The position numbers and the translations under genes are program-made. The notes under the pieces are model-generated. The model saw only the letters and a program-made list of their open reading frames with translations. It did no database searches and had not been told where the DNA came from. Below, in pieces: positions 11,437 through 24,700 of a stretch of DNA of 64,000 nt (positions within the stretch are counted from its first letter, which is position 1; each line of letters begins with the position of its first letter). This DNA is from Amblyornis subalaris (lineage: Eukaryota; Chordata; Aves; Passeriformes; Ptilonorhynchidae), in the NCBI GenBank assembly GCA_018881555.1, contig JACAXG010000071.1:2610537-2674536 (forward strand). Direction: 5' to 3'.

Positions 11437-14400
11437 GATCTTTCACCTTTTCTCTGGACAGAGCATATTTCACATACAACATGGATTCCACACAAGCTTG
11501 CACAAGTCCTATGTTTTGCCAGGTTCCTTATCCAGGGCTAAGAACTTGGTTCCCATCATATTTGGTGACTCTCAATAATTTTCTGTGTGTGTATGATTTC
11601 TCTCACTGGCTGGGAAATGTAAGATTTTTTATGGTTCCAGTGTAAGCACCAAATGGAAGAACATACTAGAAGGTAGGAGAGGAAAGCAAGACAGCTTGTT
11701 TTGGGCCTTAAACCACATGGGATTATCCTCACATGACACTTGTACTGCAGGAGCCTCTCACAGCCAGATGCTCAGAGAGCCCCTCAGCAAAGACTTGTCA
11801 GAGGAACCACCAAGATAAATCTACCAGGTTGTGGTGTCCAGTCATGGGTTTTGTTCCCTTAACTCCCTATTACTGCCAGAAATGGTCTTCACTGACCCAC
11901 TTCAGAACTGCCACATTTGAAAAAGCTGAATCTTGGTGATGCCCTTCCCATTCCAGCCCAGCCCTGCTCCCAGCTTGGAGGACTGTTGTTCTCCAATGCA
12001 GATGAGCAGACTGATGGAGACAGAGCTTATGTTTGCCGAGGCACGACTCAGTGCTCAGTGAGTTTGTCACCTGGCCAAAACTTGCCAGTAACTCAAATAT
12101 AGCAACGGATATAGCAAGGGTGTAAACAGTCTTCCTACAGGGAGGAGAATCTGAACAAATTGAAAGAGAGTGGGGAACAATCTGTTGTCACTCACAGAGC
12201 TTTAGTTGAGGCTTTTTAAAATCCCAACATTATATTAGCACTTGATTCCTGGCTGCTTAGTATTCCACATTTGCTGCCCCATAGTGCAATTGCAGTCTTA
12301 TGTGTCTGGTCTCTTATTCTGAAGAGGTTACACGTGTAATCCCTGAGGCAGTGGCACTGCCTAAACCCTGCACCCACGTAGTTCTGGCTCCTGCTACCAC
12401 TTAGGCTTCCAATTAATAAAAAGACAAATAGAGCTGTGTGGATATGCTTGCCCGCAACCATATTGCCATAGGCTGAAGTCTTGACTGGGATGGAAAAGTC
12501 CTACAAAGAGGCGCTGTTACAGCTGCTGTGACCTTTAAGGTGTTGCTGGTACCCTCCTGGTGTTCCTGGTTCTGCAATTTGCCCCTGCCTTTTGTGTAAC
12601 AGTGGGTTGTTTGGGAGCAGAGGGTTAGGAGAAGTCTGGGATAAGGTGATGAAAGCCTTATTCAGAGCCTCAACTCTGAATCCAGCCTCATCCAGCACTG
12701 TATATCCTGCTTCACTCACAGGAGAGAAAGAAAGGCTGCTCTCTGGTAGTCACTCTACACTAGTAGGTACTAGCTCTTTAAATTTGAATTTCTACAGTTT
12801 TTAGCAATTAACGCCTCCTGGCCGCATTTAACAACACTTGGTCGTCTCTCTCCTGGAGAAGGTATTCCCTTGGCATCAGGCTCTGGGTGTCAAATGACAG
12901 TCTCAGCCTCAGGAGCTGCCAGCCCACATGGTCCTGCCTGTTCCTTCTGGAGTCCCTGGGCTTCAGCCTCTTTTACCTCAAAGCAGGGCAGCAGCCACCA
13001 TCTCCTTCATCCTGCCCCTCCTCCTTCCTGCTGCTGCTGCCATTCTTTCACCAACTAATTAGACTTCAGGACATTTTTTTAACTCTGCCTTCTCCAGAGA
13101 TGAAAAGCCAACACAAGCACATACTTGCTTTGTCTAAGCCTGGCACAAATGCCAATGAACCAAGCACACATCCACACAAGGACAGCAGGGAGACCTGGAA
13201 AGTTCTGTCTCGCAATTAATGCATGGGACTGAAAAAAATCCATCGTCAATTCTAGAAAAGACTGATAAGGAAAACTCAAGGATAGGAATTTTAAGTCTGT
13301 TCCAGTATCTAAAAATTAGCCTCTTGCCTCTGTTGCCAAGAGGCTAAAATAAGGTCCTTAAAATGGTTTGAGGTCTTCCGATGAGGTGGTGATATAGGAG
13401 AACTTTAAATATCTAATAATAGTAAGTAGNCTATAAGGAACTTTGCCTTCTCTTGAAATACAGACTTTGGTTTTCTGCTTTTAGCAGAACAAAGAATACT
13501 GCCTGGGGTTAGAACAGCATTAAACCATGGGGAAAATTTGGTTGGCTGGACTGGGAGCACAGAGTGAAAGACATGATTGAAATGCCAAAGGTCAAGTTTA
13601 AGACCTCCACAGTAACCTTATTTTTTAATTTGCTAAGTGATGATTAAAATCCCTTCTGCACAATGCTTTGATTTCCCTCCCCCTGCCTGAGCACAGCGAA
13701 GGGTGCAGGAGCTCTCAGCAATGTGTCCACACCAAGCTAAATGCCGAGTTTCCCAAGGAGAACTGCAGAGCTCCTCCTGAGCAGTGTGCCAGGGTACAAA
13801 CCACTCACCAGAACTGCTCAGAGATGAAGTATAGGAGTCAAAGAACAGTTCTGCTGAGAAAGTCGAGGCTTGGGAATTATTACATGTTCTGTTTCCAGCT
13901 TCTTCAGTCTCTCCCATCTGTTTCAGTTCCCCACTTGGGGGGAAAAAAAAAAAAGAAGAAAAAACACAATCCTGTGCTTTCTGTCCTTTAATGGGGGAGT
14001 GTGTATAGGGAAAGGTCTCCTCTTTCATGTGTCCACAGCAGGTAACACAGCAGGAGTCCTGTCACCACCTTTGGGCTTCTAGGAGTTACTAATGCAAATA
14101 ATAATAACAAGCAGCCCTCTTCCTATAATGAGGCAACATATTACTACTTTGTCAGGAAGTGAATGAAAAAAGACTTTCACGCTGTTTCTAAGTGCCTTCA
14201 CCAGATGGCTTTCCCACACATTTCCTGCTCCCCAGCTCTGGCTCCTGGAGCTGTTTGCTGCATGTAGCTTGGGCGGGGCTCTATCCTTCCCTGTTCAGCT
14301 GGGCTTTTATGGTACATGGAGCACAGGGGAGCAATTTCACAATGCCAAGCTCAGGTAGTTTTTGCAATGCAAATCTGTTTCCAGGGGCAGGGGAAGAGTG

Positions 14401-14679
14401 TCATCTTGCACTGCTGAAACAGCTCCTTGTGTTCAGAGAGGAGCGCTGGGCTGCTGTGGCATCCCTCACAGGGGCCCTCAATCACCAACTCCTTATATTC
14501 ACTCAGCATTGAAAGCCAGCATGCTGCTACAAAGAATGAGGTGTTTCAGTCAATCTCTCTGGTACAGCAAGAACATGAGCAGCCAGCCCACAAGTCTCCA
14601 GAGGAGGTTTTATTTACTAACCACAAAACCCTCCTTTCAGTAATATTTCATTTAAAGGTGTTCTGTTTCTAACTTCATG

Positions 14680-14702
14680 CTCTAACATGCAGCATGTTAG
14701 AG
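14680..14702. repeat. Near-perfect 23-bp palindrome
   Basis: CTCTAACATGC, a single A, then GCATGTTAGAG: 11-bp arms that are exact reverse complements around one base. It could be a symmetric binding site or chance. It lies in BICDL1 intron 2. Confidence 0.85.
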
Positions 14703-16324
14703 AACTGGCAGGCACTGCCTGGCTTTTATTTGAAAGGAACTGGTTTTTATTCAAGAATAAGCTGACCATACTATGTTCTCCTTTCCAAATTGCTTTTATT
14801 TTAAATACGTCCTTTTGTGGTCAAGAGCACACGAGAGAGGCAGGTCAGTTATTAATTTGAAGAGATTTTTCTGAATCGTTGGTTGCTGGGTCTATCAGCA
14901 TAGGAACAATGTTAGTTTTAACAAATTCAGCTTATTCACTGAAAGAAAAATTTACTGGAACAAGTGTGCTGGGCAAGATGCACTGTCTTTGCCGTGCCAG
15001 AGATTTGTAGCAATTACACTATGAATTATGTCTTTAATTCCTTATTTTATCTGTAGAGGTGCTTAATGCAAGCCTCCTTGTGTTTCTTGTTTATTAAGTT
15101 GTCTCCAATAGCCCAGCAGGGTCTATTGGGAGCTCCATACTTAGCACAGAGGCAAGTCAGGCTGAATTTAAGTCCTGCTTCAGGGGGTTTATTTTTAACC
15201 AGACAAGGATCCCGAGTTGACATAGGCTAAAGAAGAGTTGCTTTGACTCTCCTCACATTTCAAGGTACAGATCAGTCACTACATTGAATTCTTTTTCATA
15301 ATAACTCTCCAGTTTTTGCTGTGGCTCAAAGTGTTTACCGGACCTATTCAGTGAGTAGCTTATTGTAAGGAACTCCACAGTGGACTCCTCAGTAGCACAG
15401 AGTCCTGCATAGCAAATCTTCATCTGCATCACCACTGAGCAGTCTAAATTCAGTGGAGTGGGGAGATTGCAGGAGAAAAGGCAGCACTGCTTCCTGTTGA
15501 AGGGGCTGAAGTACCCGCTTGTTGTGGCAACTTAGGTGGGACTGCTTATTCCTTGGGGGAAGGCAGACAGCCCCTCCAGCACTGCTTTGTGCCTGGCATA
15601 AAGCTCACTCCTGTCACACATGGTGAGGTGAGAGGAAACAGACACCAGCACAAGACAGAGCCAAACACTGAAGCCAGCAAACCTCCCAGTAACCTCANTC
15701 CCCAGCTCCCCACCTCTCTGGAGCATCAGCAGATCCTCACGCCACATAGCCAGATCCTTGATCACCCAGGGAATACTGATGAGAAAGGCTCCTTCTCTCC
15801 AGTTGCTTCTTCCCTAGCAGAGAGCACTTGTTAATAATTCAGCTTCATGCCACATCAGGCCTGGAGTGCTGAGGCTTTCCATGCTAAAGCTGTAAATATA
15901 GGACGTGACTGCAGCTGCCTGTTCTTGCCTGCAAAGTCCTTCAATGAAATGATTCAGTGCCCTAGAAGGTAATGAAGAAACATCTTGAGGTCACTGCTGA
16001 GTGGCACTTACCCACCAGCCTTCTGGGATAACAGGGAGAAATGCTCAACCCTCTGCTGAGAGTCAGTCCAAGCCTGCAGCACCTATTAACCCCATTGTAG
16101 GACACACAAAGCTTTGGGACCCAACAGGAACAGGGCCATCCACACACCAAGGCATAAATACAGCAAGGACCAAAGAAGTTCATTTTGTCAAAGATGAGGG
16201 GGAGGCACTGCTACAGAGTTTGCCCAAAGATTTTGCACACACTCATTTCATGAAATATTTTTACCCTTGAATCCTGTGATTTAAGTGCTGGTGAGCACTG
16301 AGGGAATGGACAGAGAGGGAATGG

Positions 16325-16606
16325 GCTGTAGTGATAGGACAAGCGGGAATGGGTACAAATTGAAAGAGAGGAAATTTAGGTTAGATATTGGAAAGTTCTT
16401 TACTGTGAGGGGGGTGAGACACTGAAACAAGTTGCCCAGGGAGGTTGTGGCTGCCCCAACCCTGGAAGTGTTCAGAACTAGGTTAATGGCGCTTAGAACA
16501 ACCTCGTCTAGTGGGAGAAGTCCCTTCCTGTGGCAGGGGGAATTGGGACTAGATGATCTGTAAGGTCCATTCCCACCCCTTAAGATTTTATGCTTCTAAG
16601 AAAGCT
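16325..16606 (+). mobile_element. CR1 LINE 3'-end fragment
   Basis: The segment reads like the conserved 3' part of avian CR1 elements in sense orientation. It has a tract of the AGTGATAGGACAAG type, then TTCTTTACTGTGAGG, GAGACACTGAAACA, TTGCCCAGGGAGGTTGTGG, CCTGGAAGTGTTCA and GATGATCTGTAAGGTCC. It ends near AAGATTTTATGCTTCT, a decayed form of the ATTCTATGATTCT tail. Only the non-coding end is present, as usual for 5'-truncated CR1 copies. Multiple substitutions imply an old insertion. It lies just before a GC-rich island. Confidence 0.88.
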
Positions 16607-16739
16607 GTACATGCAATAAAACAGGGGCTACTGAATAGCAAAGCCCTCCCTAGGAAAAGGGTTAAACTACTATTAAGGCAAAAAAAAAAAGTTAGTGTTA
16701 AGGCACTGGAACTGTACAAATCCCTGCTCCTGGCCAAAA

Positions 16740-17060
16740 GGATGGCATCCCTGGGTCCCAAGGACTGGGCGGGACCCTCATCCTCCTCTGGGTCAGCAGA
16801 GCATCCCCGCCATCGCCGGGTACCCCTCGCTGGTTGCTGGATGACAGCACCGCACGTCCCAGCTGGTGATGTTGCTGTGGCAACCGGGTGTGATTTCTCT
16901 GCTTGTAATGCCACGACAGCCAGGGACGCGCAGGGAGACGCACTTGTGACGTCCGAGGCAGGCAGGCGGTGGCCGCAGCCCGTCTGCCACCCCCGTGGTC
17001 TCGGCTCGCTGCCAGGATGTGTCCCTGTGTCGCCTCTTCATCCCCTGCGGCCCCCTCCCC
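16740..17060 (+). promoter_or_regulatory. GC-rich intronic island with X-box and CRE-like site
   Basis: A locally GC- and CpG-richer block lies within AT-leaning intron 2, directly after the CR1 fragment. It contains GTTGCTGTGGCAAC (16871-16884), a near-palindromic RFX-type X-box, and TGACGTCC (16947-16954), seven of eight bases of a CRE. The combination suggests an enhancer or alternative promoter. No first exon with a confident donor was identified, so this is inference from motifs and composition. Confidence 0.4.
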
Positions 17061-18686
17061 ACTTTTCCCCCTTCTGCTCATGGTAATTTCCCCCTAAAAA
17101 TCCCACTGGAGCTGTCCCAGCCCAAGGCAGCCTGTTGTCCGCGCCACTCACGATGAGCTTCCAAGCCTGCTGGGGGACGGNTAAACATTTTATATCCGGG
17201 GTGAAGAGAGCCCCTTGTGAGCAGGTCACTGAGCCCACACAGGGTGACCTCGCCAGGGCTTGGCACAGAGCATCTCGCAGGAGTCCAGTTTGGGGCACGG
17301 CACCAGAGAAATGTTTGTCTGCCCGAGCCACTGAACCTCCAGGCTGTGCACGGCTCATCTCACACCCTCAGAGGCTCATGATGCCTGGATGGAGCAGCAG
17401 AGGCTGCCCCGGGAAACATCACGGAGCCTATACCTCCTGCCCCACCACCACCCCCTTTTCCCTGGGCAGCAGGAATGAGTGTCCAGAGCACTCTCTAGGA
17501 CGAATACACACAGGTGTAAAGCTCCTGGTAGTCAGCCATACATGGTTCTTCCCTGCACTTCAGCTGAGCCTGGGTCAGAGCCCAGCTTTCCCCTCCAGCA
17601 AGTGGTTCTAGAAGAGATTTCAAGAGTTCATGCAAGGATTCTGCCATGAGACAGCAGCAGCACCACTAAGCTATGAATATCTGAAAGCCAGAATCCAACA
17701 TAAAACTGAAGCTGAACTTGTCCTAGAGTGAGGAGATAAAAGTCTGAATGAGTCCCTTCCTCCCCTCATGCACTGCACAAAAAATTTCAAGTGGCTATTC
17801 TGTTTAGGTCCAGGTTGTTATGTTTATAGGAATTGTTTTGTTATGCAGTAGCTCAGAGGGAGGAACACATGGGCAGAAGAAATTTTTTCAAAATATTTCT
17901 GCTTATTCACACTTGCTGTAAACACTTCCTCCAGGAGATTCTAGAAAGTAGGACACAGAAGGTGTTTGCATCCAGCCACTGCATTACTAGCTAGAACCAG
18001 AGCTGAACATGATTGAAGGCTTTGCAAATATCTACATAAGAAAAACCAATTAAAGGCATTTGATCTTTAAAGACCCGTTCTGGGTTATAAAGTTTGCACA
18101 CCTTATAATGAAAGTCTTTAAATTCCTTATTTTTTCAAGTAGGATTGCTTTTTCTAAATGCAATTTAGTAGACCATATCTCAAGAGGGAAGTCTCTTCTA
18201 CACCGAGGGGTTTTTGCCAGCTGTACTGGGTGCTCTGACTACCCATGAAATCAGAGGCCTCTAGCAAAACAGCCCAGAGCTTAACCAGCATTTTGTTTAG
18301 AATGTAATGTAGCAAAACCCAGTTTATTTTGAGCACAGATATAGGATCAGCCAGATTCTCTTGCTCACTTCTGGTGGCCACAATGCAATACAGAGCTGGC
18401 TCACGCTTGGCAGCACTACCACGTGGATGTGAAATGCCACCTCAGAGAGGGACAGAACAGCATCCAGAGGTAAGGGTACAACAAGAAACAACTGACAGAC
18501 AAGGACATAAGTCAAGGGACCTGCATGACAGAGTGACTGGAGTAAAAGGCTGCTCATAAGCAGCCCAACAGAGCATTTCATTTGGAGGAGATACAGGCTG
18601 ATCTAACAATCTCAGTAGATACCCTCCTGCAGAGGCTCAGTTCTGGAGCTGCCGAGATCTGAACCAGATTTCCATCATGGATGGGA

Positions 18687-18709
18687 TCCCTGTCAGTGTT
18701 TGACAGGGA
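18687..18709. repeat. Short inverted repeat, 9-bp arms
   Basis: TCCCTGTCA and TGACAGGGA flank the five-base loop GTGTT in BICDL1 intron 2. The arms are perfect but short, and no function is apparent. Confidence 0.75.
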
Positions 18710-21700
18710 CTGCCAAGATCAGAAGTGCTGGGAACAATTCCATTAACTGTTTTTGCGATCTCTTAACTGTTCTTCCCAGGAAGGTTCTAATGTTGAAGCA
18801 TGGAGAGAACATTTTTTAAGGAAGAATTACTTGGATAGTTTCAGCTGGGTTATGACTCTACCAAGATTATCACAGTAAAGCAGATGTGTCATAAATGTAG
18901 AGCTCTCACAGAACAGCTACAAGGTCTGGGGATGTTTTGATAACTAAAGCATCCAGCTCATTGAATTTGCGCTTTAAATGGAGTCCTTCAGTTCCTTTGG
19001 TGTTACCTTGGCCCCAACTTCAGTACACCAAGAGGGCAAAATTTAACCTTGTGTTTACTTTGTTCTCTACATCCTTGAAAGTCTGTTCCTGAATCCACTT
19101 GCAGACTTGGCACAGTTTTGTAGTGACAGGGGTGCTCTTAGAAAGCTGTTCCATTTGGCAGTTATTTAGCCTGAGCTGTTCCTGGTTACTTGTTGAACAA
19201 AGCACCATTGTATTTGGCTGCCTACGAGCTCAGATTCAGGAAAACTGAGGTCTTCTGCAACTCAAGTACAGTCCAGCAGATTTGTCACTCACACCAGGAC
19301 CACAAGGCACATACAAACCTTAAGACTTGCTGGAGGGAAGGGTCTATACTTATTGAAGAGATCCATAGTCCCAACTGTTTTTGTGGGTAAAGTGTTTCAG
19401 CACCAAGTAAAACACCCAGAAGCTTTAAGAGAAGGCCACCTTTTGGAGAAGTACTTAACAAGTTCTCCGTTGTTTCTTTACTTGGTTAGCAAGTGATTCA
19501 CACAGATTTTATTGGAACACCAGAAAACTGAGGCCCTGATAGACTAGGCCATAATTGTCAGTGTAAAGCAATAAACAAGACCCTAGTGAAGGGAAAATCT
19601 CTCCACTTAGAGTACACAAGAATTTGAGCTTTTCTCTTGATCTTACACAATGAGGTGAGACTTTGTTTGTTTTTAAGGTGTGGATTAGGAATTTAGTGAT
19701 CTATGTCCCACACTGACAGTGTGACAGGATAAAGCTGGTAGTCAGACATTACTACTTGACAGAGTATAAGCTTTATTCTCCACATACCTTACATTAAGGG
19801 CAGTGTGTATGAATTGCAGGATAAGAATTAGACTGACATTAAGAAAAACATCCTAGCTGTAAGATTGGCTGAGTACAGGAGGTGGCCAAGAGATTCTACA
19901 AGGTCTCCATCAAAGGAAACTTTTGGGAAGTGGCCAAGTAGCCACCAGTCAGGCAGGGCTGGCTAATCTTTGCCCTGACATGAGAAGAACTGGGCAAAGT
20001 CAAGTCTGAAAGAGACCTTCTGAGGTTTCCTTTTTATGCAGGCAAGGCTTTCACTAACATCAGATCAAGTTTCTTGCTATTTATGAGTACTAAAGAATGA
20101 GGCAGAGAAGCCTCAGGAAATGCTCACAAGGAATAAGTGATCTCGAAGGCTTTGGAACTGACTTGCATTTTCACTCTACATGGACATAAAGTAATGAAAG
20201 GGTGAAAACAAATATAAACAGGGCACTATTCATAGTGTTTGAATAGACTCAGATTTTGTGGGAGTCACACTTTCCAGCGGATTTATGTTTAGATGAAGCC
20301 AAATGAGAAAGCCTGAAATGACTGTGTTTGTTCAAAAGAGATTGTTTGCAGAATTTAAAAGTGTGATATTTGTCTAAATAACATCCATTGATCAGCTATG
20401 AAGTTGCACAGGGATTTGCCAGTTCAAATTATTACTGTAGGTTTGCCTCTGTCCCAGAGAGATTTATTTCCTTAGGCTTTACTGGATGTTGTACTTCACT
20501 TTGTGCACAAATTCTCCCTAAGTGTTGTTCTGCTTAGCCTTTGTTTCCCACTCCTCCTTAGCACAAGGGACCAGACTCTTAGTGAAGACTAACTAATAAA
20601 TATTTAAAGCTTTAAAAGCTCCAGGCAAATGCTTATGAAATTGATGATTTCATTAATACCACCTCTTGCTGGGGCTTTCCTATGCCTGAGGCACTGGTGC
20701 CATGGGCACAGGCCCTCACCCTGCAGAGCTGCAGACAAGGAGGGGTCTCTGAGTCTTGGGCTGCTTTATCAGCAGAAGTTGCAATAAACCAGCCCAGGCA
20801 TTATCCAATCCAGCAGCTCAGTTAATCTCTGCTTACCCAGATTAACTCTGGCATCACAAGACACAGCCCATCAGCTGCAGGCTGGCTCTCAGCAGCTCCC
20901 TCCTTTCAAAGGAGTTATTTGCATCAGGCTTTCAAACCTTGGGAAATTCCTTCTATCTTCCCATCCTTCTTAATCCTCCATCAAGAGACAGTATCAGAGA
21001 CTAAGGAGGTCAAATTGGGGGAGAGGGAAAGAGATAGGCAGCCTTTCTCCCTCATTGCAGGTCACTGCCTCACCTCAGCACAGGAAGGGAAGATTTGCCC
21101 AGTGTGGGACAGCTCCAGACCACACAGCTTTAGTGCTCATGATCCCAGACATGGGCCTCCTCCAACAGTCTCTGACCCTTTTCATGGCCAGGGAACACCC
21201 TGCCAAGAAAAATACTTTGCTGTGTGAAACAGACAGTGCAGAAGCCTTTCCAGGCTTGAATTTGTTCAAATGAGGATATTAACTCTCCAGCTTCTTTTAA
21301 TCTCCCTAAGCAGAGCTATAAATCACCCCAGGTCAGGGAAAGTGGTATAATTGAACCAAAATGCCTGTTCAGACCCACATACAAGTAGGCCATGGTGTTA
21401 ACCCTGCCCACCGCTCAGTGGATGTGACACAAGCACCCAGAGCCAGGTGTCTGTGGTGCAGCTGGGCTCACCCTGGGGACAGGGATGGAGGAATCAGCTG
21501 CTTGTCTGGAAAGCTGTTGACAAAGCACATACACCTCCATGCCTGTAAGTACATGTACACCACCTCAGTTCTTCCTTCCCCTCACATCACTTGGCATCCA
21601 AGACCTTTGCATGAGGCACCTGTGAGTATTTCAAGCATGTGAAGTGGACAGTTGTCATTAAGCCTCTGTCAGGACCACAAACTGAAATGACTTCTTTGCA

Positions 21701-24700
21701 CTGTTTATCCTTGTTTATACTCTGCTGGTGCCACAGAGTGCAGGTGGCTGGACAGTGAACTCGCAGCTCTGCACAAGCCTTGTCTGCCCCTCCCGACAGC
21801 ACTGGATGAGGCCACTGCAGGATAAGATGGAAAAATCAAGCCAAGCTGCTGCTGTTTTAATTTCACAGGGACATTTTTTGCATGTGTACCAGTCCTCCAT
21901 ATTCATCACAGAAGAGGCAGTACTTCAAAGGCACTCAAATAATCACTTCTTGGTGCATTCCACCAGCATCGTTAGGCAAATGTCCATAAATACCCTTCTC
22001 ACATATCTTGTTTCACTCAGATTATCCTTGTCTCCTTGGCAACTGTCAGATGATGTATAATGCTAGCAGGGATTAGCCCCAATGAGCCTTATAACCCTCG
22101 TGTAAATTCTGACTCTCTGAAGGGACCTGGCCAAAACACTCTTCTTTCCTGTTTAGTGTTTAAATGTTGCCATAAACAATATTAAATCCAAGACCCTTTC
22201 AGCAAACCTGAGTAAGGACGAAAACCAATAGAGAGCCTTTTTAAGTGCTAGTATTTGTTTTGTCCTCCAAATAAATAAGTTTGGGACATGGATAGACTTG
22301 GCATTTCACAGCTGGACACATAAAGCTGCATTTTGAATCAGTACTTGAGAACAGGCTTGTGCTGAAAACTTGGGCTCTAATATCTTTATCTTCTTCATCC
22401 CTTGTTATCAGAGGGGCTGACACTGGGAAATTCCAAATCCCTGCAAGAGCTTAACAAACTTATGCTACACGTTAACCTATTAATTTCTGAAAACTAGCCA
22501 GGGTCCAGGTCATCACTTGATGTGACTTGACTGTCTGACATGAGTTGTACTGAGACTTTCTGCCTCTGAGAAAGCAGCTCTGGGCTGCACCCTCATGTCC
22601 CACTGCTCAGGCAGACATGTCTCTACTCCCTGTCATATCTGGGTCTGCTGAGGAAGACATTTGTTGTCTCGTTTGGCCTCCCTGAGCACCCAAAGCCAGC
22701 TTTTGCCATGTGTGGCACTGACATGAGACCTGTCCCCGTGTAGGAGATGCAGAGAGTGCCAATGCATGGAGCTGAGCAGCACTTTATTATATATAAGTTT
22801 TAAGAGTCAGAGATCTAAATGATAAAAACCAGCCTGTGCTGCATTAGTGACATAGTTAAACTACTTGTTCCTTCTTCAATCCACTCAGTTCTTTATAATG
22901 TTCCAGATTGGGAATATCTGCTCTAATGCAACAGAACAACAAAAAATGTCTTTAAGCGGAACCAAAGAAAGGAGGCTGAAATCAGCACCAGCCTCAGGAG
23001 CAAAACCAAATCCAGACACACTACAGCAGAAGTAATAGTATTGCTGTAATTAAGCAAACAAATCTCTGGCACAGCATTGTGTCTATATATGAATTCAACA
23101 ACGTGCCATGGCTGATATCTATTGGACTAATCAACTAGAGACAACTAAGAGAGGAGGGGAAAAAACATTNTTCCAGGAGGTAGGTCACAAAACAGTCAAG
23201 CCAAGGAGTGATGGGGAAGCCAGTGTAGACAGGGCAGTGGCAGTCAGAAGAAAATCCAAGTCCTGGAACAAGCTGGTTAGCAGTGATGCAACCTGATTTC
23301 TTTGCATGCTTGTGTGGACCTGTTTGCTCCCCAGCCATCTGCCAGCTCCAGCACACACCTCACCACATGCAAGACATGCAAGGAGAGGGAAAAGGGATCA
23401 GTGGCTTAAGGCAGGTGATTTTTAGCACAGATAGGATAAAGGTCCTCCTAACTAACTCACATGCTGGCAGAAGCTCTAAGCAGCACCATTTTAGACTCTC
23501 CAGCACGCAGCAGGCACTCAGGAGATTTAGTATTGCTACCACAGGCTTGTGCACATAGAGAAATTCAGCTACAGCAACAGGAGTAATAAAACTGCTGAGA
23601 GCTGAATACCAAAGTCTACTCTGTTGCTGGTCACATTACTCTTGATTTCAGGCAGCAAGAGGAGGAGAAAGTTAATCATTTATGTGCAGCAAAGCTAGGG
23701 AAGATCCCAGTTTAAAATCCTACTGTAGTAGCAGAAGCACTGGAACAGATCAGCCCATGCTCAAGTGCAGGATAATCCACACACACTTGGGCTATGCAGC
23801 CATCTCTGCTGAATTGATAAAAAAACATGCCTGGAAAGTAACAAAAGTTGCCACAGTATGAGCACATTCCAACAGGGCTTTCAAAATGAAGCACACTCCC
23901 AACAGTAACTTGTCAGGGAGTCTTTGAAGCTGAAGAACAAGCATTGCCACACCACTTTTGTTGTGCTTTTCTTGTTGCATTTTACAGCTGGTCTCCCTAG
24001 TTAGGGCCAGGCGAAAGGCACATGCTCAGGGTACATGTCATTGGTGCTGACTTCTGCTTAAAAGCACCAGAGCCAAAAGCAACAACATTTTCCCTAAAGG
24101 GCAACTGTAGGTCTCTACAAACTCTGCCCCTCCAAAACAAATCACTGAGAGTGAAACAGGGAACTTTGGTGAAGGAGGGAAGCATGTTCCCCTTTTCTCT
24201 GCTTTTCAAGGATGCTACTTCTTACCAGCCAAAGCCTCAGCCATGCAACCTTCAGCCACCAGGCAAAAGAGATCTTTTCTCAGCCTCAGACAGAGGACAG
24301 GCTGCCAATTTTGTCTGTACAGTCTTTCCCAGTCTAAGACCTCGTGCAGTGCTTACAGATGCTGCTTTGCAGGCAGCCCCAGGCCTGGGCTGTGGGTCAG
24401 TCCCCATACCTGCCTGGCACCTGCTCCCTGCTCAGCCCAGGCTTGCCGAGAGCTGGCTGTGTCTGCATGGAGTCAGCTGTCGGAAAGCAACAGCCTCCGT
24501 GCCAAAAAACCACAGCTTGAGTGACTCTTATCCCTCTAAGCAGCATCTTAGACAGTGGGGGAAAGGGCTTTTGATTGAGTGACAACTGACCTGCATTTGC
24601 AAAACCTTGGCTACAGGTGCAAGTCTAAGTCTAACATGTTTGTGCCAAACTGGCTGCCCACAGCCAAGCACAGTCTTCGCAATACTTTCAGTGGACTATC

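Noticed and set aside
16280..17360. Possible retrogene next to the CR1 fragment
   Set aside because: The frames around 16553-17358 show no recognisable protein and no poly(A)-ended cDNA structure. The GC-rich part fits regulatory DNA better.
20635..20653. ATGAAAT...ATTTCAT inverted repeat
   Set aside because: 7-bp arms in AT-rich DNA, consistent with chance.
24022..24582. Plus-strand open frame of 186 codons in intron 2
   Set aside because: No recognisable domain, no flanking splice signals, biased only by chance lack of stops. It lies inside a well-defined intron.
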